64,000 nt of DNA from Harmonia axyridis (lineage: Eukaryota > Arthropoda > Insecta > Coleoptera > Coccinellidae), in contig NC_059501.1 of the NCBI RefSeq assembly GCF_914767665.1, forward strand, positions 52,514,798-52,578,797. The letters run 5' to 3'. This document shows, in pieces, positions 44,530-55,733 of this stretch. The notes beneath the pieces were generated by a model. The model was not told the origin of the DNA, searched no databases, and was given only the letters and a program-made list of their open reading frames with translations. Each line of letters opens with the position of its first letter. Position 1 is the stretch's first letter. The position numbers and the translations under genes are program-made.

Positions 44530-45496
44530 GGGTACAGTTTTAACTGTATGAGAAGTTTCGATGGTTGTTGCTATGGTTTGACTGTTCAGGTTGTCAAACT
44601 GTGTTGACATTTCTGTCCAGTAAGATTCGGCAATTCATCATGAATCGTTTAACGCCAGACCAACGCTTCCAGATTGGGAAAATTTACTTTGAGAAAAAAA
44701 TTTTTCGGAAAGAAATTCGTATACTTATTGTTCGTTTTCGCATTAATTTTACTCTTCTCGATTCAAAACCATCAACAAAACAAAGAATTGTACGTACCTA
44801 ACAAAATATTGCTGATGTAACGTTGAAGAAGACGCCGAAATGTCGATACGCTGCGGTTCTTAACTTGTTGGCTGTTGTCTTTTGACTTAATAGAAAATGT
44901 TATGTAAGGACCTTGGTTTACGTACCTATGAATAATAGCCGTGCAAGAATTGAAGCCAAATAACCATAGTTCACGTCGCATTTTTGCTGATTGGGCTTAT
45001 GTGAAACTTGCCGAAGATGTGCATTTTTACCAAAGAATTGTGTTCAGCGATGAAGCTCATTTCTGGTTAAATGGCTCCGTCAATTAGCAAAATTGCCTCA
45101 TGCGGTGCAAAGACAATCGATTGGCGAGCCATGCTGACTGAATTTTCGTTTCCAAAAATTAATCAGCTGAACATCTACGACATTTGGTTGCAACAAGACG
45201 GCTTATCTTGCCATACAGCGCGCTCAACCAACATTTTATTCCAAAATCACTTTGGTGACAACTTGAATTCCAAAAGTGGTCTTGTTAACTGGCCCCCTCG
45301 TTCGTGTGACTTGACACCTCTCGATTACTTTTTATGGGACCATGTTGAGTCATTGATTCATTCTAATAAACCAGCAGCTCATGAAGTAATTATTAATGCC
45401 ATAACTACCAGATTATAATAATGAATAACTAATTCCAAAAATATTTCGGTCTTGTATTATTATTTAAAGTTCTGAAGCTTTTAAAAAAAAACAGCC
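44530..45496 (+). mobile_element. Rosa-like mariner, copy 3 (different subfamily)
   Basis: The 3' end (reverse complement) GGCTGTTTTTTTTTAAAAGC..CAGAACTTT is a diverged version of the end of copies 1 and 2. The 5' UTR shares AGAAGTTTCG, TATGGTTTG and CATTTCTGTCCAGT with copy 4 (61720-62560). Close to full length but with several lesions in the gene. Outer limits are approximate and no clear TA pair is visible. Confidence 0.7.
44640..45418 (+). pseudogene. Rosa-like mariner transposase, copy 3
   Basis: Starts MNRLTPDQRFQIGKIYFEKK. A stop follows IVRT near 44800; frames then shift through the linker (ADVTLKKTPK). The middle is readable as VQELKPNNHSSRRIFADW, then EDVHFYQRIVFSDEAHFWLNGSVN with the first Asp and a stop. 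A deletion removes the stretch between CKDN and DWRAML. The last part (45071-45418) is open: IYDIWLQQDGLSCHTA, NWPPRSCDLTPLDYFLWDHV. QQD to PLD spacing is 41 residues. Non-functional. Confidence 0.8.
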
Positions 45497-45754
45497 ATGT
45501 ATTCTCGTCTACCATAAAATATCGCAATCCTCTAAAAGAAAAGTTTTACGAAAGTTACGCCATATTTTTTCATAAGGTTTCGGAAAAAAAATGATAGGTT
45601 TGACCTGGTTTAGATTTTCAAAGTAATATACATATATTCAAAGTATATACATACTAACATTTTTAGCTTAATGCTAAATTTAGTAGGATGGCGACGGCGT
45701 CATAAGAATTATAAAAGATCCTAGAAGTATAAAATGTTCGGAAAATGAATAAGT

Positions 45755-45894
45755 TTAGCACTGATCTGAAGTCAGGAGATTCAGGAGGCAATTGCACCCT
45801 TGAAGATCACATGAATAACTTTATTCAGTAGTTTGATCTCCAAAGGTGCAATTGGCGCAATAATGCGCGAACACCCGAATTCACCTCAGTGCTT
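45755..45894. mobile_element. Palindromic MITE, GCACTGAC family
   Basis: TTAGCACTGATCTGAAGTC, AGGCAATTGCACCCTTGAAG and, in reverse complement, AAGCACTGAGGTGAATTCGG, GCGCCAATTGCACCTTTGG. Inverted arms of about 60 bp; same family as 34306-34472. Confidence 0.7.
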
Positions 45895-45899
45895 CCCTC

Positions 45900-47195
45900 C
45901 TTTTATTCAATCACTGAATGTTTTGAAGGAAAGGTAGAATTGTAATTAGCGTTTTTTTCCTCAAGATGGATTTTTATGATTCCATCCATTGTTCGTCCTA
46001 TTTTGCATATTTGAAGTCTTATTTAGGCTTTAGGATAAAAATTCTACATTTGCATATTCAAATTCTTATTCTTCTACTTAGTTTCATGTCTCCAATAACC
46101 GTTTGGTGTTTGAGCGACATCTGTCATACAATTTGTTTGAGGTGCTCCCTTTTGCAGTTCATTTCAAGTGTATTTTGCCATTTTTTCTATTGATACAAAT
46201 TGTAACTAAATGCATTTTTTCCATTGCTCTCAGTTTGTCGTCAAAGCTCGGGTTTCGGTGATGCTATTCCCTCTTACAAATTTCCTTGCAACAATATCGC
46301 TCTAATTGAATCTTGATCTTCCTCTAAAATATCATTATTGAGTGGGATTACCACCAGGTGGCTTTCCGTGTAACAGTCAAACTTTGTTATCCATTCATTT
46401 CCCCTTTGGCGATGACCAGACTTATGGTGTACGAAGAAATGCATCTTCTCTCTTCACAAACCAAATAAATAGAGGGCAGCTCTGTACGACAGTTGATTTT
46501 TTTTTCACAAAATTATAGTTCTACCTCTTTTGTAATGATTTTTGGTAGTTTTTTTTTTTGAATCTTTCAAAAATATATCAGTGTTTTTTACATAGTGTAT
46601 ATCATCAATTTTTTCTTGCGAGAAACAAAAAGTTACCAAAAAATTTTTGTTATATTTCATTCGCAAATTCAAAACTTCGTTTTGAACTGAGCTGTCATAT
46701 GATAGTATTCCTTCTTAAATGATGCTGAAATTATGACTTAAAAAGAAGTCTTAATTTCTGCATAGAAAATGGACTCTCTTTTGCTGGAGCGCTGATGATG
46801 TTGCAATCGACTTCATCTAAAACAAGTGCATGAGATTTTGGATGTGATATCGAACAAATATTCTACCTTTCTCATTTCTCATAGCAAATGGAATTTTGTG
46901 GACAATTTCCCCAATTTTCTCTTCCGAAAATGTACTTTACCATTGCGAGTAAATGATCAAAATATTGCGGTCAGTGTATCGAGGATTACAATAGGTTGAA
47001 AAATTTATTTTACTTATGTATATATGAACACATTTTATAAAATTTTTCATTGTTTTCCAATATTCTTGAATTTTCAATGGTTTTGATCCTGTTAACCCCT
47101 AGAAGTTTTGTACTGAGTTAAATATTCTTTTATCACATCAACAATAAAAATTCAAAATCTCCATCATAATTTTCGAAATTAATGATGATAAAATT
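45900..47195. other. No gene recognised
   Basis: AT-rich. A 75-codon hydrophobic plus-strand frame at 45966-46193 has no recognised motif. Confidence 0.4.
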
Positions 47196-47199
47196 ATTT

Positions 47200-47455
47200 A
47201 CGAGGCTATTTACATCCAAATGCAAATTATTTTCCCTACCAAATCGGCAGTCTTAAAATTATCAAGAAAACAAAATAACGTAGGTAGGCCATATTTACGA
47301 AATCCCCAGTTGGTTTTTACCCATTTACAAACTCAACCGCTGCATTCAAGATACGAACCAATCCTGCAAATATACAGAAAATGGAACTTGATTCGAACCT
47401 TATGCTTTGAGACCATCGTCGGCTCAAAATTCGAAAGATATCTACCTACATTGTG
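47200..47455 (+). repeat. Dispersed repeat family copy
   Basis: GCATTCAAGATACGAACC, then CGAACCTTATGCTTTGAGACC, split by a few bases, and GGCTCAAAATTCGAAAG; aligns with 26165-26277 and 55230-55385. A 78-codon frame here is incidental. Confidence 0.5.
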
Positions 47456-47459
47456 ATAC

Positions 47460-48260
47460 CTAGAGCGATCGATTCGAAAATCAAGCGCTCAAAAATTTGA
47501 ATCAATTGATATTTGATACATTTAAAATTTTATCAAAAACGTGGAGTTTTGATGGAAAATTCTAAGAGTACTCCATACAGCATTTAAAGAAAATATTTTA
47601 ATTTATGTATTTCCATTTCTAGTCATAATAAAGGAAATATTATTTTGGAGTTTCGCAGTATATTTCAACTATTCGAGACATCATGTCCTCCAAAGATTGA
47701 TATGATTATTCGCTATCGAAAAGTTGTATAAGTTATTTCTTGAGTATAACATAATTCAAAGGAATTTGAGACCGACTGGACTCATTTTTGAACTCAAATC
47801 AATCGTAATGTTGCGATTTCATTCAGGAAGTTTATAACTGACTAATTGAGGCGAAAAAGTCTGGCCAAAGGTTGAAACTTATTATATATCTGCGAAATAA
47901 CTCAATGCCAATGTCATGTGTTAATTGAATGTTGATATTCAAATATCTAGATTATCCCCATTTATCCATTTTTGTGTTCAGTTTTGTCATTCATAAAAAA
48001 TATGTGTAGACATAACTAGATATGAAAAAACATCCTTAACGTTCAATGACGAAAAAATAAAATATGTATTTCAAAAATAATTGGAAGTGATATTATAAAA
48101 AAATATTTTATTTGTTGGCCATTTCACGATTTCATTGAACCATAGTAGTATATGACGAAGAATCTGTTTCCACTTTTGATCTGTAAATTAAATTTCGTGA
48201 TCCCAATCTTTGAGAATTTTAGTAACGTCAAAAATCCAGATTTCTGGATATAGAAAAAGA
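47460..48260. other. No gene recognised
   Basis: AT-rich; no motif noted. Confidence 0.45.
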
Positions 48261-48265
48261 AATGA

Positions 48266-48345
48266 ACTAAGCGCTGACATAAAGTTATAGGCTTTTTACC
48301 GCTCGTTCATTAATGCGCCAAGTGCGGCCTTGGATACCACAATAC
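48266..48345 (+). repeat. Half copy of the palindromic MITE family
   Basis: TAAGCGCTGACATAAAGTTA, CCGCTCGTTCATTAATGCGC and AAGTGCGGCCTTGGATACC follow the left arm of 34306-34472. Confidence 0.5.
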
Positions 48346-48554
48346 AATACCTATATAGGAATAATGGGTTCGTGGCTCGAGGGCAAATCAAACAAATTTT
48401 ATTGAATTGTCGACTTTTCGATCCTATATTTGGAACTTTTTCAAGACTTTTCAAATGAATGTAGTATATTGTGGTATAGTACCTACTATAGATACTTCAT
48501 TTCATATAAATCTAATCACTGTAATATAAACTTGAGAGCAGTCCTCACTTTGAG
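48346..48554. other. Spacer between MITE copies
   Basis: AT-rich; could be the interior of one larger element with arms at 48266 and 48650, but I cannot join them reliably. Confidence 0.3.
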
Positions 48555-48672
48555 AATCTCAATTTGAACAGCTTTTGAGAGCTCGTTCACTTATGCTACA
48601 ATTCCGCCCTTATACACAGATATGTTACCCCAAAGGCACATGAACGACGCGCGCTCAAAAGCTCCCAAATTG
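48555..48672. repeat. Palindromic MITE-like copy
   Basis: CAATTTGAACAGCTTTTGAG, AGCTCGTTCACTTATGC and, in reverse complement, CAATTTGGGAGCTTTTGAG, CGCGCGTCGTTCATGTGCC form arms; shares the CTTTTGAGCGC and CGTTCA blocks of the family. Confidence 0.5.
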
Positions 48673-48733
48673 TTTTTTTTTTTGATGATGTTCCTAAATT
48701 AAAAGTAAAAAATAAATATTTTTGTGGTTTTAC

Positions 48734-48791
48734 CAGTGGCGTAATAAAAACTGGAGAAAATGGACCATGATGCCCTTCTTGTACGCCACTA
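48734..48791. repeat. Possible tiny hAT-like MITE
   Basis: CAGTGGCGTA at the left and CTAGTGGCGTAC (reverse complement) at the right are hAT-like ends 58 bp apart, but the 8-bp flanks do not match, so support is weak. Confidence 0.3.
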
Positions 48792-48839
48792 GTGGCAAAG
48801 GAAAATGTGATTTTTCTTTCGAAATGAAACATTCGGAAA

Positions 48840-49790
48840 GTGTGGAAGTTATGGATAAAAATTACTTTAAATTTTCAATATTCATCCTGTAACTCTGCAA
48901 CGAACGATATTTGAGAAGAGAAATATTAGGAAAGTCTTATTTATTTTTCAAGACGAATCTTATGTTTAAATTTGGCACCATAATTTCCGGATACCCTGTA
49001 TAAGGATTCACACGAATCTACATGAACATTCTTCAGAGCCTAAACCTGAACACTGAAACTACTTTCGATAGATTTCTAATAGGGGAATATCGAAAGCTTC
49101 AAATTTTCATATTAAACTGAATGGATTTGGGGACTTTTCTTGCAAATATGGAAGAAGCAAAGAAAAAATTTTAACGTTCTTCTCTTTGTTGCTTGAGTGC
49201 CAGCTTATGCACCTCAATAATATCCTGTTCCTTCCTATCGAGTCCGTATAACTACTTGGTCATGGCCGACAAGAATATCAACAGTACCTACAAGCTACCT
49301 GACATGATATAAATGCTATTAGGATTCAAGATGATGAGCGAAATAGAATAACGCTTCAGGAATGGAATAAATAAAAATTCTCTGGTGAATAATTTCTAAT
49401 ATACTAAATTTGTCAATGCATTTTTATGGGCTCTTTTTGTTGTAATTAGAAGATCAAGAATCTTATCAGAAATTTTGAGCATGTTCGAATTTATTCAAGA
49501 AATACTTTATATTTGGTATAATTTATTAACAATTTGATCTGGAAAGTGTTCAACAAACTTGGAAACTGAGGTGTTTGCAACGATAAATTCGATAATTCCA
49601 CTGGAAATGAAGGTAACTACAATAATGAATGTAGTACCTATATCATATAGTTCTTTGCAAACAAGTGCCAGAGAAGGAGTTCTAAAAGATTGCTGCTCAA
49701 AGCTAGTGCGAATTATGAAAATTATTTCATTTTAGGTGTGGGGTTGCTCTTCTTTTTACAAGTAGAATCGACTGAAAGAGTAAAAATTTG
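48840..49790. other. No gene recognised; one transposon-like end
   Basis: Near 48985-49002, GGCACCATAATTTCCGG..ATACCCTGTA resembles the right end of a CAGGGTA-type transposon. No partner end was found. Confidence 0.35.
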
Positions 49791-49794
49791 AAAA

Positions 49795-50175
49795 TCTTGA
49801 GTTGAGATCAATTTGATTCAAAAAGGTTTTTCCGCTGAAAACCGTTTCTGAGGAAATATTCAAAACAAATGTGAGTTTTTGTCGCCACCATTTTTTTCAT
49901 AAGGATCCTATTAACTCATGAAACATTTAGTTGTCATCATAATTATGGCATATTACTGAAATTGTCATCGAATAAGCTATCTAATGATGTAATAATATAC
50001 TGGGTGTGCCAGAAAATAGTAGTATGTTTCCGGTATAACCGAGAGTTGTAGAAAACTGAAAATATTATAAGGAGAAAGATCATTGTCTCAAACCCCAACA
50101 TGCAAATTTTCAGCACAAAATTGTGATGAGTTTTCCATAAACGTCTAATAGGCCATCGCGGTGAATCACTCTGTA
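49795..50175. mobile_element. Left-truncated copy of the 7887-8480 MITE
   Basis: Shares GTGAGTTTTTGTCGCCA, CCTATTAACTCAT, AATATACTGGGTGTG, TCCGGTATAACCG, CATGCAAATTTTCAG and the right end TTTTCCATAAACG..CGGTGAATCACTCTGTA with the 7.9-kb element. The left terminal repeat is missing. Confidence 0.65.
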
Positions 50176-50179
50176 CATA

Positions 50180-51580
50180 TATATCAGGAATAATTTTTTC
50201 CTATAATATTGTACTTTAATCAGATATAAACAATCGATGTATACTCGATTTGATTGATATATTCGAAAAAATTTCTTCACAATGGCCATTTGAAATTTTA
50301 GAAAAGTTATTTTTAGCACTCTATATAATATAAACGGTTGAATTTAGAGCGGTGATTCAATGAAAATTTTGATCAGAATCACGAGTTCTACAACATAAGT
50401 TGAAAAGTCCGGAAGCCAATTTTCCTTTTGATGTAGTGCATGGTCCTTTGCAGTTCTCATCGAGTGAAATCAATTCCTGGAAAAAGGAAGAAGTTTTTCT
50501 AACAGTTCCTTCTGATTGTTGAACATATTCCATTTGCACTCATTATATCCCTATCACAAGATGCCCTAATTTGAATAGGTGTCTTATAAAACTGTTATTT
50601 TGAGTGAATGTTAAATTTGTATAGATCCCGTAGAGAAGATACAGTCAGAAAATGATTGAGAATTCCAGCAGTTCAGAATAGTTGACGATAATAATTACAT
50701 TTACACACATCTTGAATAACATGGAAGTTCACATTCAGTGACAGTCATTTCCATGATAAGCAAATCCCACGAAAAACAAAAAACATGTCTGGCATGGGAC
50801 ACTTCCACGCCATTATAATGGCATATTTTCCTTTGTATTCAAATATTCGTTCCAGTTAGAACTATTAGTTGTTTGTTGTGAGAATGTTAGTATTTTCGCT
50901 TTCATTCGTTGACCTGGTTTCTGTTACATCTAGAAAGTGAATAATACGACTACTCAGCGACCAGGTATGCTTTGGCATCCACCAGTTACCTCAGCGGGTT
51001 TAAAATGAGTTTAGTCATTAGATTTGCTTATTCATTATATCATGCCCGCATGGACCCAACCATCAATTCATTACCATATATTATCCGAAGTTTTGTTTTC
51101 CCTTGATTTCTATGGGATATTTTAACAACGCCTATAAATCAACTCGCAAAAATTTAAAATTTTTTGGAATATTGGCATTTTGGCCTGAAATATGAATATG
51201 ATAATGACAGATCAAATTTTCAGTTCAGACTGATCAATCAACTTTTACGAGCGAAATATGATTTCCACAAAAAAAACTGAAAACAAGCTTTTTCTTTGAC
51301 TGGAATTTTTTTATGAATTACTAGAACTATTCAAGAAACTTGTCACAATATATTGAATCCACATAAGTCAGAACCAACTCCAAGAACTCAATCTTATTGA
51401 AGTGTTCTGGTAAATTAGTATCTTATAAAGTGTTTTTCCATAAGAGGTTTCATTTTGAATAGTCCGCCGCTATTTGGGCTATTTGTCACTTTTGAATGTT
51501 TTATTCTTTTGATATTTAACAAGTGAAAACTATGAAATTACTAGAAATGGAATGGTAGATGCTTCAACAGCGCACTGACA
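50180..51580. other. No gene recognised
   Basis: AT-rich; no terminal repeats or protein motifs seen. Confidence 0.45.
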
Positions 51581-51584
51581 TTGT

Positions 51585-52620
51585 TAAAATACACTACAAA
51601 AATGATGACATAGTTCACAAAACGAAAGATCTTTGGTGTCGTCGTGAGACATCTTCTCGGCCGGCAGTAGTGAAACTGGCAAAAAATTTTGAACTGTAGG
51701 TGTAAGGTAGTGATGTGAAGGATCGAAGTCGTGGGCGTCGCTCAAGAACAACCAAAAATATCGCTGCTATAGCCCGTAGTGTTGATGAAACAAGGGCGTA
51801 GTAATGGGGGTACCGGGGATTATTCCAATTTAAAGTTTTCATCATGTGATATGCTAATTTTGAATGCAAATCTACAGGGTGATATTTTTTCTGGAAGAGT
51901 ATCTGCTTCCTTCCACCAGAAATTTTTTTGGTGAAGCACTGGTAGTTAAGAAAAATTTATCAATCGAAATGTATGAACAATCGAATCAAAAAAATGCTAT
52001 TATTTCGAGTAATTTTGGGTCAAACTTCTTTATCAAACCATTCCTTCTCATATTACAGATATGAGTTGTCTTAAAAAAAAGTTTTTCGATTACCCCCACT
52101 TGTGACGAAAACCCAAGTTTGTCGATTCCTCATCGATGTAGGGATTTAGGCACTGGCTAATGATTTTTTATGGCCGGAATTGGATGATATGCAAGACATT
52201 TAATCTCAACAAGACGGTGCTACGTGCTATACGAGCAACGAATCAATCCCAATTTGACAAGAAGAGTTTATTGGAAGTGTTATTTCTTGAGGAGATCAAA
52301 ATTGGTCACCGAGATGTTGTGATTCAACGCCTTTAGACAATTTCATTGGGGACCACGTGAAAGATAAGGTCTACGCCAATGCTCCACAAACCACAATCCA
52401 TTCAAGATTTTTAAGATGGAATTCGTGGACACATAGCCCCAAATGTGCGAATTGGTCATACAAAATTCCATGTGAAGGATATGGTGCAGTAGCCATTTCG
52501 CTGATATTTTTCCATCAAGCAGTCTAACTGCTTGCATGACTTATAAGAAAAAATATTATGTAAAATTGCTAATCGATGTTGGAATAAAGGAATAAACTAC
52601 ATAATATTATCTTCTAACGC
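51585..52620 (+). pseudogene. Decayed mariner-like transposase, split by a hAT MITE
   Basis: Left part: RRETSSRPAVVKLAKNFEL, DVKDRSRGRRSRTTKNIAA, the DNA-binding and linker region of an IS630/mariner-type transposase. Right part after the insertion: LANDFLWPELDDMQDI-stop-SQQDGATCYTS, then GDQNWSPRCCDSTPLDN and HVKDKVYANAPQTT. The two aspartate motifs QQDGAT and STPLD are recognisable. The segment with the first Asp (FSDEA..) is missing, and stops and frameshifts are frequent. Strongly diverged from copies 1-4. Confidence 0.7.
51791..52102. mobile_element. hAT-like MITE, 312 bp, nested in mariner remnant
   Basis: Ends CAAGGGCGTAGTAATGGGGG (left) and CAAGTGGGGGTAATCG (right, reverse complement). 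The right end appears to lack GGCGTAGTAAT. The flanking octamers TGATGAAA and TGACGAAA agree at 7 of 8 positions. It interrupts the mariner-like gene. Its first part recurs at 3190-3335 in inverted orientation. Confidence 0.6.
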
Positions 52621-53990
52621 ACATTATAAATATTTTGGGGTGGCCTTTGTTATTTCACAAATGGTTCAAAAATTTGTTACTCAAAATAATAAATCAAAGT
52701 CAACCTTCTTATATTTTCAGATTGCCTACTACATCAAAAATATGAGCCTACGCAACATTACATGTTTATTCGACTGAATTAATTTCATTTTTTAGAACAA
52801 CAGAAATATTTATAGTTTGAGAATAAAACCGTAACATTTTTTTCAGTATTTCCTTGAGCTGCGTGTCTATCGAAATAATCTAGAAGATGTTGGTACGAAT
52901 CGAGTATCAAATACAGAATATTAAAACCATTTTGGTCGCCATAGGATAAATCTTTGTAACCATATTCTCATAAAACCATTTTACATAAATCATTATGTAG
53001 CTCAACTCAGATACTTGCAGTATGTTTATTGTACATATATTTCGTCTATTGAAGTACTTACATCCTGTTCCTATTCAACACATATCTAATTCTTTCCTAT
53101 AAGATAAACTATGTCTGATAAGATTTCCCTAATTGGTTTGATTCCATACTTATTCAATATTCTCAAGTGGGCAGATTATATTGGCAATATCATCAATGAA
53201 TAATGATAACGAAGAGGGTTTGTTCAACATGTGATAGAAGGAAGGTGACACGCGACAGAGAAGCACGTGATATATGGAGCATTTAATAAGAAACTAGTTC
53301 GATTAGGTAATGTTTTGCCTGAATACCGCATTTTGAATTACCTCTTCCTGAACTCTACTCGTATCAATATATTAAGATGTTGCACGATGCTGAACAATCT
53401 CATTCACCAATTTGGTTCAGTGAATATAGTACTATACCCTAGCATACAAGAGTAGGATAGACCGGGGTCAGTTGTAACAAGAAATCGGAGGAGGTAATTA
53501 GCTGTCGAATATGGTCCCACGAAGCTTGTACAGCTGGGAATTTAATTTATTTTTGCTATAATTGTGAATCAGACTGAAAAATGTTTTTTCTTCCAAATTT
53601 AATATTTGTTATTTTTGAGAAAATTTTTCCATTTGAAAATGAGACTTATGTTAATTTAAGGCTATGATCATAAATAACAAAATAATGATCTTCATTACTC
53701 AATGTTGAAATTGATCCTATCCAACGTTTGAATCGCCCTGGGTATGGGATCAGTAGAAACAATTTTCCGAATTTTTTAAATCACATTAGATGACTTTTTA
53801 CAATCATACATTGCCGCCTTAACTCCAATATTCAATACTAAGATAACTAAAGACTAAAGTTTATTTAAAACACACTTTCAATTGCGCTGATGTCGATATT
53901 TTTCGAATTTTTGAACACATACTTTGATCAGATAATTTTAACTGATTACTAATTGTTTATTTTCAGATTTTTTTCTATGATGTTTTTTTT
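52621..53990. other. No gene recognised
   Basis: AT-rich. A CCGGGGTCAGTTGTAACA stretch at about 53462 is reminiscent of a transposon terminus, but I found no partner. Confidence 0.4.
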
Positions 53991-53999
53991 AAATTTAAA

Positions 54000-54362
54000 T
54001 TATCGTGTCTCGACTAGGTCATTTTGTGTTGCTGAGCTGAGGTTGTCCTTCATATCCTCTTTGAATCCCATTGGACGATGGAGTTCATCATAATGTGGAC
54101 AGCGAGAAAGAAGGTGTTCTACAGTTAAACGAGTTTCTCGACAGTAACCACATGAAGGATGTTCTTCTGATGACACCAAGTAGCCGTGGGTCAGCCTTGT
54201 GTGTGCTATTCTCAATCTTCTAATTACTATTTTGAGTATTTTGTCTTTTCTATTGAGTTCAATTTTTATCGGGGAATCGATTACATGCTGGATTGCATGT
54301 AGCTTGTTAATGCTGCTATTCCATTTGGTTCGCCAGTCTTGAAGGAATTTCAATTTAATTGT
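54000..54362 (-). pseudogene. Jockey/I-type LINE C-terminal zinc-knuckle fragment
   Basis: A 117-codon open segment: KFLQDWRTKWNSSINKLHAI, RLRIAHTRLTHGYLVSSEE, then CGYCRETRLTVEHLLSRCP. The LRIGHTRLTHGYL and C-x2-C..LTVEHLL..C block follows the RNase H domain in jockey/I/R1-type elements. Nothing recognisable of the reverse transcriptase precedes it on the minus strand, so this is a 5'-truncated copy. Its stop at 54000 and the A-rich sequence below it are compatible with a 3' end just downstream. Confidence 0.7.
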
Positions 54363-54364
54363 CT

Positions 54365-54745
54365 CCTATAATGCATTTGATTCTTAGAGTAACCATTTTA
54401 TTTTGTTATAAGGCTCAATGCTAATTAATATCCTTAATTTTCAAATCTCTGTTGCATCGTATCCTCATCGTGATCAACACGTTCGAATAACGATCATGGC
54501 GTCACCCTGAAAACAGCAAAATTAAAATACTAGAATACATCATTCCCGTTTCCTATTAAATACATACTCAGAATTCAGATAACCTAGATCGAATCATTTT
54601 GAACACGGGAATTGTTCAAATGACCGTATCATACTATCCTTATTCTAATGGTATTTTATCTCTGTTTCTCGCATTAGATATACACTATCGAGACGTGTCT
54701 TTACCAATTATTTTTATGAATTATTAATATATAGTTATGTTGTCT
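54365..54745. other. No gene recognised
   Basis: AT-rich. No motif noted. Confidence 0.45.
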
Positions 54746-54749
54746 CTGA

Positions 54750-54818
54750 GGAGGTAATTAGCTCAGGAATGAACGAGAGCTCGGAAGCTCCTGACTTCAC
54801 GTCAGTGCTTTTTATTTT
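54750..54818 (-). repeat. Half copy of the palindromic MITE family
   Basis: On the minus strand, AAAGCACTGACGTGAAGTC, GGAGCTTCCGAGCTCTCGTT and CATTCCTGAGCTAATTACC follow the left arm of the family. Confidence 0.55.
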
Positions 54819-54849
54819 TTGTGGATATTCTGCTTCAATTTTTGTACAG

Positions 54850-55060
54850 TACTTGACGCTACCAACCCAAAATTCTACATGACGCTTTACCTTGTTATTT
54901 GGAATATGGACGTAAAATTTCAACGAAGCTATTGCTGCTAAAATTTAATTGTTTTTGCGAAATTCTGTTGATTATTTTATAGTATACTAACGACACTACT
55001 AACACGAAATTTTGTACGAAGCTAGAAATTATAATTTTACACATAAGAGAAACTCGATCT
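54850..55060. repeat. Two direct copies of the ATTTTGTACGAAGCT motif
   Basis: GACGCTACCAACCCAAAATT (about 54855) and CGACACTACTAACACGAAAT (about 54990) lead two diverged direct copies of the motif also present near 4950 and 24090. Function unknown; probably part of a dispersed repeat. Confidence 0.4.
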
Positions 55061-55061
55061 G

Positions 55062-55400
55062 ATGTATTCTATTCTATTTCTTCAATTTTGTGACGCGATC
55101 GACATAAAGTTACAAATTTATATTTCACTTCTAAATATAGATTTCATTTGGATACAATCGATTCATTTTAAATTATCAAAAAAACAAAATATTGAACGCC
55201 ATCATGTAGTCCGATGTTGCTCATTCAAAATTCAACCCCGACATTCAAGATCCGAACGTCTCTGAGAATTTCAATATCCTAGTACGTTCAATTGGAGAGT
55301 TATTTTGATTACAACTGAGTAAAATCAGATTCAGTAACTAGAACCTTATCATTTGAGACCAAAAATTCGAAAATTATGGGCATTCTGAAGAAATGATGGA
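55062..55400 (+). repeat. Dispersed repeat family copy
   Basis: GACATTCAAGATCCGAACG, then AACCTTATCATTTGAGACC and AAAATTCGAAAATTATG; matches 26165-26277 and 47200-47455. Confidence 0.5.
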
Positions 55401-55710
55401 GAAATCTTTGCTAGCAAACAACGTCTAGGCAGATCTGAACGGATCATCTTTAGTTATTCAACGTTCATAAATTGAACTTTTAGAATATGATTTGTGAGAC
55501 AATATTCTGCGTGTTTATTCAAAATACAAAATTCAATATAACATGATATAGATCCACACAAAAATTCAGATATAATATAAAAAAATCCACATTTTTTTTG
55601 GTGATGACAAATCTCTCGGAAATGGGATTACAATTTCTAGTTTTATGGGAAATTTGATGTGAATAGCTTCATTATAATGAAAACCTTCAGAATATGCTCA
55701 AAGGGTGCAT
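55401..55710. other. No gene recognised
   Basis: AT-rich flank of the mellifera-type mariner. Confidence 0.45.
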
Positions 55711-55733
55711 GGCCATTTACATAGGCGTACAAC

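Noticed and set aside
48734..48791. Tiny element with CAGTGGCGTA / TACGCCACTAG ends
   Set aside because: Flanking octamers do not match, so insertion by a hAT cannot be shown; kept only as a low-confidence repeat.
53459..53490. CCGGGGTCAGTTGTAACA, reminiscent of a transposon terminus
   Set aside because: No partner terminus or target duplication found.
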